Shown here one piece after another: positions 13,122-27,969 of a stretch of DNA of 64,000 nucleotides (within the stretch, counting starts at the first letter, position 1; each line of letters starts with the position of its first letter). Made by a program: the position numbers and the translations under genes. Source of the stretch: Anagrus nilaparvatae (taxonomy: Eukaryota; Arthropoda; Insecta; Hymenoptera; Mymaridae); contig JAKSXM010000137.1 in the NCBI GenBank assembly GCA_022575985.1, positions 21,036,001 through 21,100,000 on the forward strand, given 5' to 3'. The notes beneath the pieces are model-generated. The model ran no database searches. It was not told the DNA's origin and saw only the letters and a program-made list of their open reading frames with translations.

Positions 13122-16100
13122 GGAGTAGCATATAAAATGCAGCTTTTGGAACTTTATTTAGGTACTTACATTACAAGAATAATTTTAATACAAATTTTCC
13201 ATGGAAAGCATTTAAAAAAAACTTAGAATAGTTTTAAAAAATGCATATTCATTTTATAATATTTTCAAATATTTTGTAGAAATTCTAAGAATACTGCAAT
13301 TTTTATTGTGCTTTCAACAAAGTAAAGACCATTATTATCTTTTATTTTTCAGTAATAAATTTAAATTAATAATTTAAAAGTCAACTTCATTTCTATAGGC
13401 ACTTAAATAAAAACATTTTACTTAAAACCCTTGCTAACACGAATAACATTTAAATAAATACTAAAATCATAATTTTTGCGAATCGATAAATAAAAACATT
13501 GAAAAAATCAATATTTATAAAGGTACTATTTATTCAAGTGTTATTACATGCATAAAGTCAAAAAAGAAGATATAAAGATATAAAGAATGGATAAGATATT
13601 AGAAATCAAATCAGACGTGCAATTTTCAAATTACAAATACGTGATATCTGTATAAGCACAGAGATTTGCATGAATTCCATATTACATATATATATATATA
13701 TATATAAGCATCGATATGAATAGAACTGAAAATGCCTCAATAATCAGAAATGCGTGTACCTTCGTCAGGGCAATCAACAATTGGAAAGCGCGGTCTAATA
13801 AATGCTTGTCTCGCAATGTACTATTGTTCAAATACACACTTACTAACAAATCTATATATGTAAAGGAATAATATATAGGTCGGTAAGCCCATGAGGGCTA
13901 TAGAATGTATAAATGTATGCTTATTATTTATGTTAGAATACTATACATAAATGTGTTATATAGAAGTTTGAATAACAGGTTCTACTGAATTTTCAATGCT
14001 TTTGTATTATGTGCGTATGTGTGTGTGTGTATCCTATAAAATCGATTGTTAATTTTGAATTTATTGATGAAAAACTTATGCTTATCTTTGAATATATATA
14101 AAATATTTATGTCACCAATTTATCTTTTTTAAATAAAAAAATTTTTATTTTTCCCTTTTTTTCCCTAATTTATGTTTTATAAAAAATATAAATAAATAAA
14201 ATAAAATTTATGTTACACTAAATAAAATTGGATAAAAAAGAAATATAATCACAATTAACTTTTTTTTTTATGTGAACATTATGTCTCACTTTTTTAACTT
14301 TATACAATGAATTAGCCTGAAATATCGAAGCGATTTTCACTGCTGCAGCAAAAAAAAAGGATGTTTTAATGTGTATTGTAATTTTATATATATAGAAGAT
14401 ATTCGTAGTTAAATATTTATGTGATGATTGTTATTTATTGTTACAAAAAGTTTCTTTTTTTTTTTATTGTTTTATCAGTTTAGCTTTTAGAATTATTGAA
14501 TAACAAATTTATATTTATTGTTATCTAAATTGTTTTTTTTTAATTTTGATTATTTTATAGCTTTTTAAGTGGTTTTTATTATTAATGATTGGTAACCTCG
14601 AATTTTTTGAACTTTTGAAAACTAAGATTCTTACTGCCTCCCTAAATCTATCAAAAATTCAAAAATATTTTCTTCCTAAGCAACAATCTATTAAAAAACC
14701 CGAAGAAATCGAATTATCTTATCTTTAGCCAATAAAAATTAATTTCTTAATTCCTAATTTCCTGTTATCAATTTTAATTCCTCGAGTAATACAAAGCCTA
14801 ATCTTCGCATCTTCCAGCGTAAACTTAATTTTTTTAATATCTTTAATCTTATCTCTTATTATACTGAAACTTTTTCTTGAAATTTAGCATCTGTAATGGT
14901 ACATAGCCTGAGGATACTACTTCCATGGACGGTTTTTGAACCTTCAGAACAATATCTCCAGTTTCGCATGTAGAATACAATGAGATCTTAGCTATATGCA
15001 TATTCTAGTAATCTAAAGTCGCTTTATATATAATATACAGAAATTCTAATAGATATATATATATATAGTCAACATTAATTTGCCCTGAGGAAATTCGCGT
15101 TTAATTTGCCGTGTTGTTGAAATGTAAAGATATAAAAAAAAAAAAATAGAAAGTAAAATAAAAAGAAAAATATGCAACAGCAGTCAGGAAGTTAGTAAAG
15201 GGGCTGGTTAGTAGAAAATCATGAAAAGCGTAGCGGCTGGAGAGAATCATATGGTGTGGTTAACGCTTGTATACGTTCCTCGTAAACCTATTAGTTAAGG
15301 GAGCTCTTTGTACTATATATATATATATATTATAAATATAAGTCACACGAAAGCACACATTTATACAATTTATATTAGCATTTTATAAATTTAATAGGAA
15401 TATTCACACATACATGTGTACTTTAATGTTATGTATGTATGTACGTATAGAAATTATATTAACAAATTTCAGTATACACGCTCATTTAACCAGCTATGCA
15501 CTTCTACAAGTACATAAATTTTTAAATATTTTTACATATTTTTTTTTAGGTAAAACATGAAATTTATGTTCTGAGAAAAAAAAATTTAAGCGGTTCCAAA
15601 TGAACCTTTTTTTTTTAAGTGCGTATACCTAAAATTTTTAATTATCATCACTTAAATATTACTTAATTAACTTTTGATCTTTACGAAGCTTGTAAATTAC
15701 TTGGTAAATTACGAAAGTACAAATATTTACCGAGTTTTTAACAGTTTCTTCGAAAAAGCAGTGAAATCTTGGAACTTAAACGTTAAATTTTATTTATAAC
15801 CTAAATTGCAATCACGATTTTTCATAATTTATATATTTAAAGAGCTTTTTTAAATATTTAAATAAATTTATCCTATTTATGAAATTAAGCCATATATTTA
15901 ATTACTCTTTTTAAAAAATCAAACCTAATTTTGGTCATCTAAAAAATTACTTAATTTGATTTTTAAACAAATACATTCCTATTTAAAGCCACTTTAGCAA
16001 ATAAGCACTACTGCATAAATTAAATAAACATTTGTGCAAGTAAATTTTAAAAAATACAGAATAAAGAGCTTTAGAAATCTCTTTACATTCAGTATAAGTA

Positions 16101-16896
16101 ATTATATTTTCTAGGAATTACAAATTTTCATACTAAAATTTTGCGAAATAATTATACACTTATTTTAATTGGGGCATAAATATATAAATATAGAGATTTT
16201 TATTATGTAAAATTGAAAAGTAAATTTTAAATCAAAAGGTAAATCTTGGAATTTCTTATTTCATGAATATGGATGTAAAATTTTTCAGTATAATGCTATA
16301 TTATTAATAATACTGAATTTTGGCTAAATTATTATAAGACATTCTGTATAGACTTATTATGCTAGGTATAATCAAATCAAAACATTTGTATATTTTATTT
16401 AAAATTAAAATTCACAAAATTATATATTTTACATAAAAAAGTAGATTTCTGCAATAACCCAAATGGAGATGTCAGTCATGCAAGTATTTTTAATGCATAA
16501 TTTTGAGTATTTTTATTTATTTATTTAAGGTGTAACAGCAATAAATGAATTTAATCGATTTAATTGATCGATTTACTGTATAACAGTAATAAATGAATTT
16601 AATCGAATGAGCAAAATTATTCAAGCTTAATTATTCAAAAAAAAGGTTAATTCATATGTGAATTTTATATTAACACCGATAATTAATAATGGTAACTTGA
16701 TGAACTTAATATAATTTTAAAATTGCTGATTGTCTTAATTAGAGTGAAAATAAAAATGTATATTTTCATAAAAAATCCAATAATTTATTGATAAACAGGG
16801 AATTGGATCCTATATGTTTAAATGTAAAACTATACAGAAATTAAGAAAGAAAATTATGCAATTCAGTTACTCTAATAACGAATGAATAGTAGTTTT
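13122..16896. other. AT-rich gene-poor stretch with TA microsatellites
   Basis: I see no gene. Short (TA)n arrays occur at 13684-13706 and about 15056-15068, and GT repeats near 14017-14030. The rest is low-complexity AT sequence. Confidence 0.4.
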
Positions 16897-17630
16897 TTTA
16901 AGGGTATGTTTCGATTTTTTGAAAATTTTTTTTTTATTTTTTTTTTTTCCTAATTTTGTTTAAAAATATCTTAAGAATATGTAAAAAAAATTTCTAAATA
17001 ATATCTGTTACCGTTTTTGAGATATTAATATTTTTGTAAGTAGTTAACGCCCTGAATTTATTAAGTGGATTAAACTTTAAATGCGCGTTTTTCTCAAAAT
17101 GATATTTTTAAAATCGGTATGCAGAATATCTCGAAAAATAAAGCAGATATCGACATGAATCTTTTTTTAATGTCTTCAATATCTTATTGGCCAATGCATA
17201 AACTAAAAAAACTACATAAATTTGCAATTTTTTTTTCTATATTGCAATGCTTAGATGAAATTCCGTGCACTAAAAACTGATTTTTTATTTATTTCAATTT
17301 TTGTTTTGCTTTTTTTTTTAATTTTTAAGTTTTTTTTAGTTTACGCACAAAATAAATTATAAATAAAAAAAACCTCATTAGAATTTTATTATTTATATAT
17401 ATATTTTATTAGAATCGTGCATACCGCAAAAGATCTCATCGCCGCGGCCTCAACTTCATGGAGTTCTGTATGAAAAACTATGCATACAGAAAAAATACAA
17501 AAAAAAAGTTCATTTATGACTTACTTGTAGCTGTAAAAAAAAAAATTTGAACATTTTAAATAAATTCACTTAAAAAAAATGTTTGAAAATTGTCTTATTT
17601 TTACCTAAAAAATCGAAACATCCCCTTAAA
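16897..17630. mobile_element. Terminal-inverted-repeat element, TTTAAGGGTATGTTTCGA ends
   Basis: The left end reads TTTAAGGGTATGTTTCGATT. The reverse complement of the right end, at 17605-17630, reads TTTAAGGGGATGTTTCGATT and continues into TTTT, giving about 25 bp of inverted repeat with one mismatch. The 734-bp body has no open frame and includes a GC-richer patch at 17410-17470. A non-autonomous DNA transposon is the simplest reading. Confidence 0.6.
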
Positions 17631-19676
17631 CATTTAGTGGCTTTGTATATATTATTTGCTCTTACGAGAGTAATTACAAAAATTAGCCCATTTTATTTTG
17701 CATTGATAATTATTTTTTTTAGTTTTTGAGTACAATAAGTTTCAGATCAAGCTAAAATATCGACGAACTGTATGAAGAACTTGGACTAATAATAAAAGTA
17801 CCAGCATTTATCATTATAAATGCATCCAAACATTTCTAATGCAATAACATATTTATACCTTTGATTTGATTTTGAAAGCTTCATCCATGTTTCGATGGTC
17901 AGTTTTGAATAATGAACAATATTTCACCTAAAACAAAACACTTAAAAGAACTGATTTCTAAATTTATAACCAGTTATAAATTTATAGCTCAGTCAATAAT
18001 ACTTTTAAAGATGTATTTTTGCAAATTTTCTGCCCATTTTGGGCAAAATATCTTTGCACAAAACTAGCCATCGAAAAACTGATGAAACCTTCAAAATTTT
18101 TTAAAGTGATCAGAACATGAGGTCTACTAAGAAGACTAACTCAACTATATTAAGTCGAAATGTCCAAATAAAATTTGCTAAAAGATACATAAATTTAGTT
18201 ATTTTACAACTATTTAATTTATGCTCATCCAATTGCATAATTTTTGAATAACATTGTCCTCAATTTTTACACCTTTCATCTCATGCATGAAACATCCTGT
18301 TTAGAAAGTATAAAACAATTTCCGCATGTCAAAAAAAAAAACAAAAAACAAAAAATCATTTACGATAAAAAATTTTTTAAATAAATAAATTGGTATTAAG
18401 CAAGCTTATAATTAAGAATCTAGAATATTTCATTGAAGCTTTTCAAAAGATAATAAAATATAAGAGAAGATTAATTTAAAATAGATATATAGTGGATAAA
18501 AGATTAGATTTATAAAGGATTCTTGTAAACTATAACCATTTTAAAGTTAAACCAGGTTAACAGCTTCTTATTCTTCTGATATCAGCTTTTCTTTAATACA
18601 CTCCTAACCTTATATTATGACTATATATAGGTAGATAGATAAAAGTATGCAAAAGGGAGTATGTATATGCAGAATTTTCCTCATTCGGCTAGCTATATAT
18701 GACTTGCATCATTTGCATAACAATATGGAATATGGTATACCGTTTACGTTTATTGCTAAAATACATTATAATATTATACGTAAGGTTAGAAAAGCCAAAC
18801 GCACGCTTTCATTAGCCCCTTATCTATATATATATGTGTGTGTATGTGGGTATGTTGTAGTAATAAAGGTAATAGAGGTGTTGAGGTTAAAAGTGAACTT
18901 GTAAAATTTGCAATAATTAACTATCATTTATCTTTACTCTATTGTTTTGTAAAGTGAATATTTGTAAATATCTTAATTGTGTGATATTTACTAACAGATA
19001 TTTTAATTATTCTTCGTTTTTTATGTATTCTTTTGTTTTATTCATTTTATTTTATTTTTTTTTTTTTTAATCTGATTAGATTGGTATCAAAAATACATTT
19101 GTTTTATTTTTTATGGTTTAAAGTTTTGTAGAACGACATTAATTATAAATTATTTACAGATTTATAATGAGTTTAGTTATTAATTTTTAGATTATTAAAT
19201 TAAATTAAAGAAAAATTTTTTTTTTATCTTAATTTTTTATAATTAAACTTAATTAAAAAAATTTAATTTATCTGAAGATTTATAAATAAAGAAATTGAGA
19301 ATCTCAATTATTCTTCATAAAAAACGAAGATGATCTAGGTAATGAATAAATCAGATGATTGAATAAACGTTAAAAGCAAACAGAAAATAAAAGTTTAAAT
19401 TATGTTAGGTAAAACTAAAATAAAATTATATACCTATAATATGAGTAAAAGATACTCAATCAAAATGATAATGAAAATAAATAAAAATATAATTAGAAAA
19501 TAGGGTTTTTAATGATAATCTGATACAAAATAATATTTTATTAAAAATATATATATTTCAAATATATATTTTGATAAATTTTTGCAACAGATGACGCTCT
19601 GATAATTGATTATTAGTGGTATTATCAAAAGATATACACAAAAGATTTACACAAAAATGTTTTTAATGCAAGTAGA

Positions 19677-19812
19677 TTTTTAGGAATCTATTCCGAGTCT
19701 ACGCTAAACTGGGATCCACATATCAAAGAAATCACAAGAAGATGTTGGGGAGCCCATCTCACATATCTCTCTACTCTGTATAAATCACTGATACGATCTA
19801 GTCGACCGTCAA
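19677..19812 (+). pseudogene. Fragment of a non-LTR retrotransposon reverse transcriptase
   Basis: The frame from 19677 reads FLGIYSESTLNWDPHI, then KEITRRC, WGAHL and LYKSLIRS. This is the well-known C-terminal RT segment of LINEs of the jockey/I type (pattern FLG-x5-LNWx2HI, then Wx3, then LYxSxIRS). Between RRC and WGAH the usual 15-20 residues are missing, so the copy carries an internal deletion, and it is cut off on both sides. An inverted-repeat structure begins right after it at 19813. Confidence 0.7.
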
Positions 19813-20250
19813 TAGCGCCATGAGGAGGCAACTTCGTGCTACTTCGGACGAGATTTCGGCTGTTTTCGGTTCGTGTCTTTTATATCAAGATATGGATTTA
19901 AATCACCCCTTAGGCGAAACTCGCGCCCCCCCCCCCCCCCAAATAGCCTAACCTAACCTAAATCCTAAGGGTGCCTTTATAACAATAAATGGGTTTAAAA
20001 CGTAATAATTAGCGCACGGGGCCTTCGGCCCTCCTTATGCCCTTAGCACTGGAAAATAGTGTTCAAAAATTTAAATTTCATAACATTCAAATAAATAACA
20101 AAATTTATTGAATGGGAATCGGCTCCGTTATAACTAAGAATAATATATCAATGGTTATAATGCTATTCTGTAAACTCTTTACTCAACCGAAGACAACCGA
20201 GCTCTATCAATAGCCGGAGATACCCGAAGCAACCTCCTCACTGCGCCAAA
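19813..20250. mobile_element. Inverted-repeat element with GGCGCAGTGAGGAGG-like ends
   Basis: The left arm reads GCGCCATGAGGAGGCAACTT. The reverse complement of the right arm, at about 20217-20250, reads GCGCAGTGAGGAGGTTGCTT, and both continue to a CTTCGG/CTCCGG block. Inside are a run of about 15 C (19926-19940), three CCTAA units (19947-19961) and a GC-rich GGGGCCTTCGGCCC hairpin near 20018-20032. It abuts the LINE fragment, suggesting insertion into it. Confidence 0.45.
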
Positions 20251-20337
20251 GACCGTTTTCTATACGATCTAAGTTAAAATATGGCAGTTTTCTCTTCAAG
20301 GATCTAAAAGAGAAGCATAAAAATAAGTTAGTCCAAG

Positions 20338-20790
20338 TGAAAAATAAAAATTGTCAAAAAAATTCTGTTTGCCCTTTTCATCAGAACTTTTATTATTAGA
20401 AATCTTGATTCATAAGGAATTTTAAACAATTGAAATGGTTTTAAGCGAATAGAGCCAAAAATTCTAAATATGAAAAAATTTTAAAACTCACTTAAAGCAA
20501 TTTATATCAGGTTTTTTGGACTCTTTGGTCCGGCAAACCATTTTCATTTAAGTTTTTCACTGTTTCAGACCTTTTTCAGTGCTAAAAGACGAAAAATTAA
20601 AAAAAAAATTTTTTTGACATTTTTCTATATATACCCCTTTGGATTTTTGGAAAAATAAAAATTGTCAGGAAAATCTAGTTCCCCCATCTCATCAGCATTT
20701 TTTTCATTAGAAAACTTGGTTTATAAGGAATTTTAACCCATTCAAATGGTTTTATGCAAATAAAGCCAAAATTTCTAAAAATCCAAAAAT
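20338..20790. repeat. Direct duplication, about 140-bp unit repeated about 312 bp apart
   Basis: The unit AAAAATAAAAATTGTCA, then CATCAG, TTAGAAA, TTGATTCATAAGGAATTTTA and AATGGTTTTA...GCCAAAA occurs at 20338-20480. It recurs at 20650-20790 with about one change in six bases. No coding potential is seen. Confidence 0.6.
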
Positions 20791-20837
20791 CTGACATGTT
20801 TCCAAGCATTTTTTCATTCATTTGTCCATAAGTCTAA

Positions 20838-21056
20838 AGAATTCTATGGTCTCGTTCTTATCAGGGCCTGATTAGGCTCTGACTCCAACTTCAAATTATT
20901 CTAAGTCCCTAAATCGAAAATATTCCATTACACCTCCTTTAAAAACTTCAATATATCACCCCACCCCTCCCTCCTGAAAACGTCAATATTTCTCCTGCCT
21001 CCCCGCCGATCTGGACTTTTTTAAACACCCGATCCAATAAACATGTTCCATGTAAA
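20838..21056 (+). mobile_element. GGAACATGTTC-family repeat, copy c, left end missing
   Basis: Matches copy f from CGTTCTTATCAGGGCCTGAT through the C-rich tail with its AAAACGTCAATATTTC motif to CCAATAAACATGTTCCATGT. The leftmost 90 bases of the family are absent. Confidence 0.65.
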
Positions 21057-21298
21057 AAAAAAATGAATTTTATGAATTTTACTTCAAGTATAGTAATTTT
21101 ACTTCAAGTTTCGATCTGTCTTGCCTTTAATATCAGTATTGTAAAAAGTAATTTAAGGTAGATTAGAATTTATCATAATTAATTTTTTCGTGTATGAATT
21201 TTAAAGCATTTACTTGAAAGAAAATATAATTTTTGTTGTTTTAAAAAAATTTTTTTGCTTTTTTTGGTCTATTAATTTATATTTTCAATTTTAACAGA

Positions 21299-21542
21299 GA
21301 ACGTGTTCATAGGGAGGGGTACCCGGGGTACCCAAGAGTACCTGAAAATCAAGGTAGGGGATTTAAATGGTTCTTGGATTAATTTCGATTTAGGGATTTA
21401 GAATAATAAGGTTTTAAGGACTTATTTGATTTTACAAGGTACTTTATGAAGCTAAAATGTTTGTAATAGATAATCAGTCAGTAAACATAAACATGTTCCA
21501 CACAAGTTGTTTGTATACATATATAGAAACTCGTTATAAGCA
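21299..21542 (-). mobile_element. GGAACATGTTC-family repeat, copy d, strongly diverged
   Basis: Reverse-orientation copy. It starts at GAACGTGTTCATAGGGAGG and ends with AACATGTTCCACACAAGTTG, then a degraded form of the terminal segment up to CTCGTTATAAG. The middle keeps GATTTAGGGATTTAGAATA, as in copy b. Confidence 0.5.
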
Positions 21543-24278
21543 TTTTATTAAAGAAGTGATCTAATTTCATCAAGAATTTGTATTAAATAATATTTGAAAT
21601 AAAAAATTAATATTCTAATTATCCTCGGCTACCCTTTTTAGAAATACTAATCCGAGTACAAATAAATTTCTTGTCCAATCAATCCCCTATAAAAAGGAAT
21701 ATAATCTTCAATAACTCAAGTGGTAGTATTTAGAGATGGTGTAAAAAGCTTTAATTTTGGAAATATTTTCTTGAAAAATGGTACCTGTTGTAATTTGTTC
21801 ATTATTGAAGATAAAAGTGAGTTTGTTAAAATAACTTTCAGATCAATAGATTAGTAAATTTTTGCCATTCCTTTGGGAATATTTTTCATGTAAAACCACA
21901 AGACTAAATAAAACAAGTAAATCTTAAAACTCGTGCCAACCCTTGTAATTTATTCATTGACTGGGCATTGTTTGGCTATATCAAATTGTTATGTATATGC
22001 ATATTGTATAGAATCAAATATATATAAGATGAAAATTTCGCGTAAAGCGTGCCGTTGGTATATACACCGAATAACTGAAGCTATACAGATATGAATTATG
22101 AGATGCATATCTTTACTAGTATGAGTATATCTACGAGTACAATATAATATTCAAGGAGTAAACATAAATAATATTTAGATTTGCATATTTAATACAGAGA
22201 TTGCATTGGATTAACAAATGGAAACTATAACACGAAAAGCTAAACCGTGACGTAAGAAAGTGTAATAGAAATATGCATAGGAAGAATCTGAAATATACTA
22301 GATATTCGAAAAGAAAGAAAATGAGATAATGATTTTACCCTTTGAATGAAAGCTTCTAAGAAAACTTTAAGCTAGAAAGAATGTTTTATAAACTGCAAAT
22401 TTATACCATTTAAATTAAGATTGCGTGATTATAGAAAATATACATATTATCATTTTTTGAATATATAATTTTAGGTTTGGAATAGTTTTTAACTTTTTTT
22501 TAAATAATCATAATTTATTAGTGATTTAACCTATTATTATTATTATTCTATCTATGCAGTGGATAAATGGAGTTGTATTTAAATGTTTTTAAAGTGCTTT
22601 AAAATTGTGCTAAATTTAAAATTATTTAAATACACAATTGTTATTTACAGAATCTCATATATTGCACCTATTTCATTTGTTTTGTGTGAAAATTGTAAAT
22701 TCAAAAAAAAAATTAAAAAAATAGAAAATTTTCCAAATTTTTAGCTTTCAAGAACCAATTTTCAATTTTGTTAATTTCTTCAAATGTCGTGTTTTTTTTT
22801 CCAGTGTATGTTCAACCTAAGTATTTGCTTTATGAACACCCAGGACACCTCTCAGAGAATATTTTTGTCTAATTTGTGGATAACTTCAGCCTAATGCATG
22901 CGGGCTCAAGTTAAAATTTATTTGAAGGCATATTCATGTGTACGTGATCCAAATCACATAAACCACGACGTTAGAAACGTAGTTTTGCGTTTACTATATC
23001 TCGATGGCTTAACTTGCTACTTGAATATACGCTGGTAAAATAGAAATTTCATAAGCTTCATTTTCACGAATTTTCAAAAATTTAAAATGAAGCTGCATAT
23101 ATTTAATTTTTTATACAGAATTATCGCAAATATTTATAAATAATTCAAAATAAAATTTTAAATAAGATTCTTTACAGAATATAATAGGGTTCGTACTCAA
23201 AATGCATGTGTATCAAAAATAATCAAAGAATTAGCTATTCACACAAATTTGCTAAAATATTAAATAAAAAAATGCACCTAAAAGATCCTTCTTAAAAATT
23301 TTACTAAAATAATTTATAACAATGTTTTTAGTTTTGAGTGCTTATCTTAACAATAAAATTACAAATCATAAAGCTGTTTCATAATATTTTTCTGTTATCA
23401 TTAATATTATTGAGTAAGAAATTGATAGAAGAAAGAAAAATGTTTACAATGTCTATTATAACAGAAAAATGTAACTAAATAATGTTAATGCGGTTGTAAA
23501 TTAAATGTTAAATAATTTTAATGCCTATTAAATAAAGATTCTGAAGACTATTGCAAATTGGAGTTGAAACGTTGGCAATATAAATTACTGTTTAATTTTT
23601 TTTTTAATGATCCAGCAAGGTTGTGTAAATCACTGCTTCTATAATTTGAAATCTGAACAAAAAACAAAAATGTTTCGAACCCAAGGTTCTCATTTTATGT
23701 ATATGCAGTGTGAAGGAATAATTTAAATTTGTAATTTTTGACATTCTGCAAAGTGGTACGATTGTAAATAAGCACTTCTGTGGTTCAGATTGCACCTAAA
23801 TAAATGCCCTAATGAAAAATATTGGCCACCCTGTTTTTTTGTTACCAAATAAAATTTATAATTTATTTTTTAATATTAAATTTATTAAAATTCATTATTT
23901 TAAAGAACTCGTTAAAGAATTTTATAAAAATTTCAATAGCGGGTAGGATTATCTGATAGAATATACCTGGTAGAAAATATACCTGGGCAAGATTTTTTAC
24001 AGTGTTTTGTTAAAAACCAAGAATTTTGTCTGTTTCTGATATATGAGTCATATGGCAATCGAATAAATCAAACTATTAAAAAAAATTATTAATAAAACCA
24101 GGGTAAAATAAATCATGAACAAAACTAATTTTTATTAATATATTAATATGTATGAATTGAAATTCTAATAGTAATTGTTTGATCTCGTGTTTGATTCATA
24201 AAAAAATTTTAAATAATTTTGCAAATAAAAAAATTTAAAGATCTTTTGCAAATCTTCTAATCTAATAAAATAATTTAT

Positions 24279-24285
<7 letters not shown>
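21543..24285. other. AT-rich intergenic stretch
   Basis: No gene or recognised repeat was found. Short GC-richer patches (for example 22830-23000) have no open frame with splice support. Confidence 0.4.

Positions 24286-24318
<33 letters not shown>
24286..24318. repeat. 33-base poly(A) run next to tRNA-Tyr
   Basis: A pure A run on the + strand, just beyond the 3' end of the minus-strand tRNA. It may be a slippage-prone homopolymer or the tail of a retrocopy; nothing distinguishes the two. Confidence 0.8.
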
Positions 24319-24321
<3 letters not shown>

Positions 24322-24322
24322 T

Positions 24323-24330
24323 AAAAAAAA
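24323..24330 (-). terminator. RNA polymerase III terminator for tRNA-Tyr
   Basis: Read on the minus strand, a run of eight T begins five bases after the discriminator base of the tRNA. This is the usual Pol III stop signal. Confidence 0.8.
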
Positions 24331-24334
24331 TGTT

Positions 24335-24423
24335 TCCTTCGAGCCGGATTTGAACCAGCGACCTATGGATTCCTATTATCAACCAACTACAGTCCACCGC
24401 TCTACCAACTGAGCTATCGAAGG
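24335..24423 (-). tRNA. tRNA-Tyr (anticodon GUA) with a 16-nt intron
   Basis: The minus strand folds as a complete tRNA. It has acceptor CCTTCGA/TCGAAGG with discriminator A at 24335, D arm GCTCAGTTGGTAGAGC, anticodon stem GTGGA/TCCAT and loop CTGTAGA. The T arm contains GGTTCAAATCC, which serves as the B box. The mature RNA is 73 nt. A 16-nt intron (starting TTGGTTGA) lies directly after position 37, the canonical position, as is normal for eukaryotic nuclear tRNA-Tyr. It requires tRNA splicing endonuclease and ligase. CCA is not encoded, as expected. It stands alone, about 1.5 kb upstream of the acetyltransferase gene. Confidence 0.97.
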
Positions 24424-25774
24424 TATTGAAATAAAATTTTTTTTGTACATTCATATACCAACAGTAATATTACCTTGAATTAAATATTTTTTTTATACAT
24501 TTTTGAATAAATTATAAAATTTTAAGAAATAATTATAAATTAATATTTAAATTTATTAACGTCTGCTTCACTTTTTATATCTTTTGATGATTAAAAGCAT
24601 TTGTTATTGCCATAAACAAGTGTGCATTCACTAAAAAAACTAAGGGGGGAAATAATTATAAATTCAAGGTTTAAACAGAGATCAGTAATACCAGACAATT
24701 ACTAGTGTCTATAAATAAATTATGAAGAGTTTCTTATGGTTTTTTATAGTATTTTTTTTAATTTGAATATTTTAATTTTGTTATATTTTTATGACAATTA
24801 AATTGTATACTAATTTTATTTAAATTTAATAATTATCTACCATAATTAATAATTAGTATTTTTACTTGATGTTTATAAAATTTTAAATTTTAATATTATA
24901 TTTAGATGTATAAAAAAAGAGCGATAAATTTATTCTAATAATTCTAATATTTTTTGGAGTGTCTAACAAAAAGTAAATAAATAACCTATAAAAATTTAGC
25001 TTACCAATCAGCAGTCGATAAAAACGACGAATATAAGACAATTTGTAAAATTTTAAAAACAAAAAAAAATATAATTATATTTGAAAAAAAAAATTTCTTA
25101 TGAAACCTACTTATTATGCAAAAATCTTATTAAATATTTATATTTGACATCACTTTATCACAACTTTACAGATAATTTTTTCATAGAAAGTATAGTGTTA
25201 AAATTTAAAAAATAAGTTAAAAACTATTTTTTTTGCATTACAAATCTATTAATGCCACAAGTATAATTTTGCAAGATATTGTATTACATCAAACATGACA
25301 AGTTTTGTTTTATATACTGATGTTTTGTGTAGTCTGCAAGATTATATTTACACTCTCGATTTCATTTTAACTACGATGTCTTCACTATATGTGGCAACAA
25401 CGTATATATTGTATATTATTTAAAAAAAAATAAAATACAATTTACCGCATAATTTGAAAGAAAAACAGTGTAAAAAATTTTATAGCTTTTAAAATAATAA
25501 AATTTAAATTTTAAATAATTAAAAATTTAAATTTTTAAAAATTTTCTGCTATTATACTTATTAGGCGGGAAAAATTTGGCAACAGTGCAACTATAGGCAA
25601 TCCTCCAGCTTATGCAAAAATGTAAAATGCGTGTTTCATAAATTTACTGCTCTATAGCTATATAAAGCGGCAATGCAAAATAGCCGGTGTTTGTCAACAA
25701 ATGAATTCATAAAAATTTTATGTAAAAAAAATATATAATTGTTTATATTAAAAGTGATTTATTTAATAATAAGT
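24424..25774. other. AT-rich intergenic stretch upstream of the acetyltransferase
   Basis: No gene is seen. It holds the upstream flank of tRNA-Tyr and the distal promoter side of the KAT8/mof gene. Confidence 0.5.
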
Positions 25775-25879
25775 TGTGTTAAACCACCGTTGTCCTAAAT
25801 CGTTGTTGACACCGCATATTGTGCGCAATATTTTCCTCGAGTACTGGACCCGGGCGACGACGCACAAAAGAAATAAAAT
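25775..25879 (+). promoter_or_regulatory. GC-richer 5' UTR/promoter-proximal block of the KAT8/mof gene
   Basis: About 100 bases directly before the start codon are markedly richer in C and G (for example GGACCCGGGCGACGACGCAC) than the surrounding DNA. In this AT-rich genome that is the expected look of a transcribed 5' UTR and core promoter. No TATA box can be assigned with confidence. Confidence 0.45.
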
Positions 25880-27969
<2,090 letters not shown>

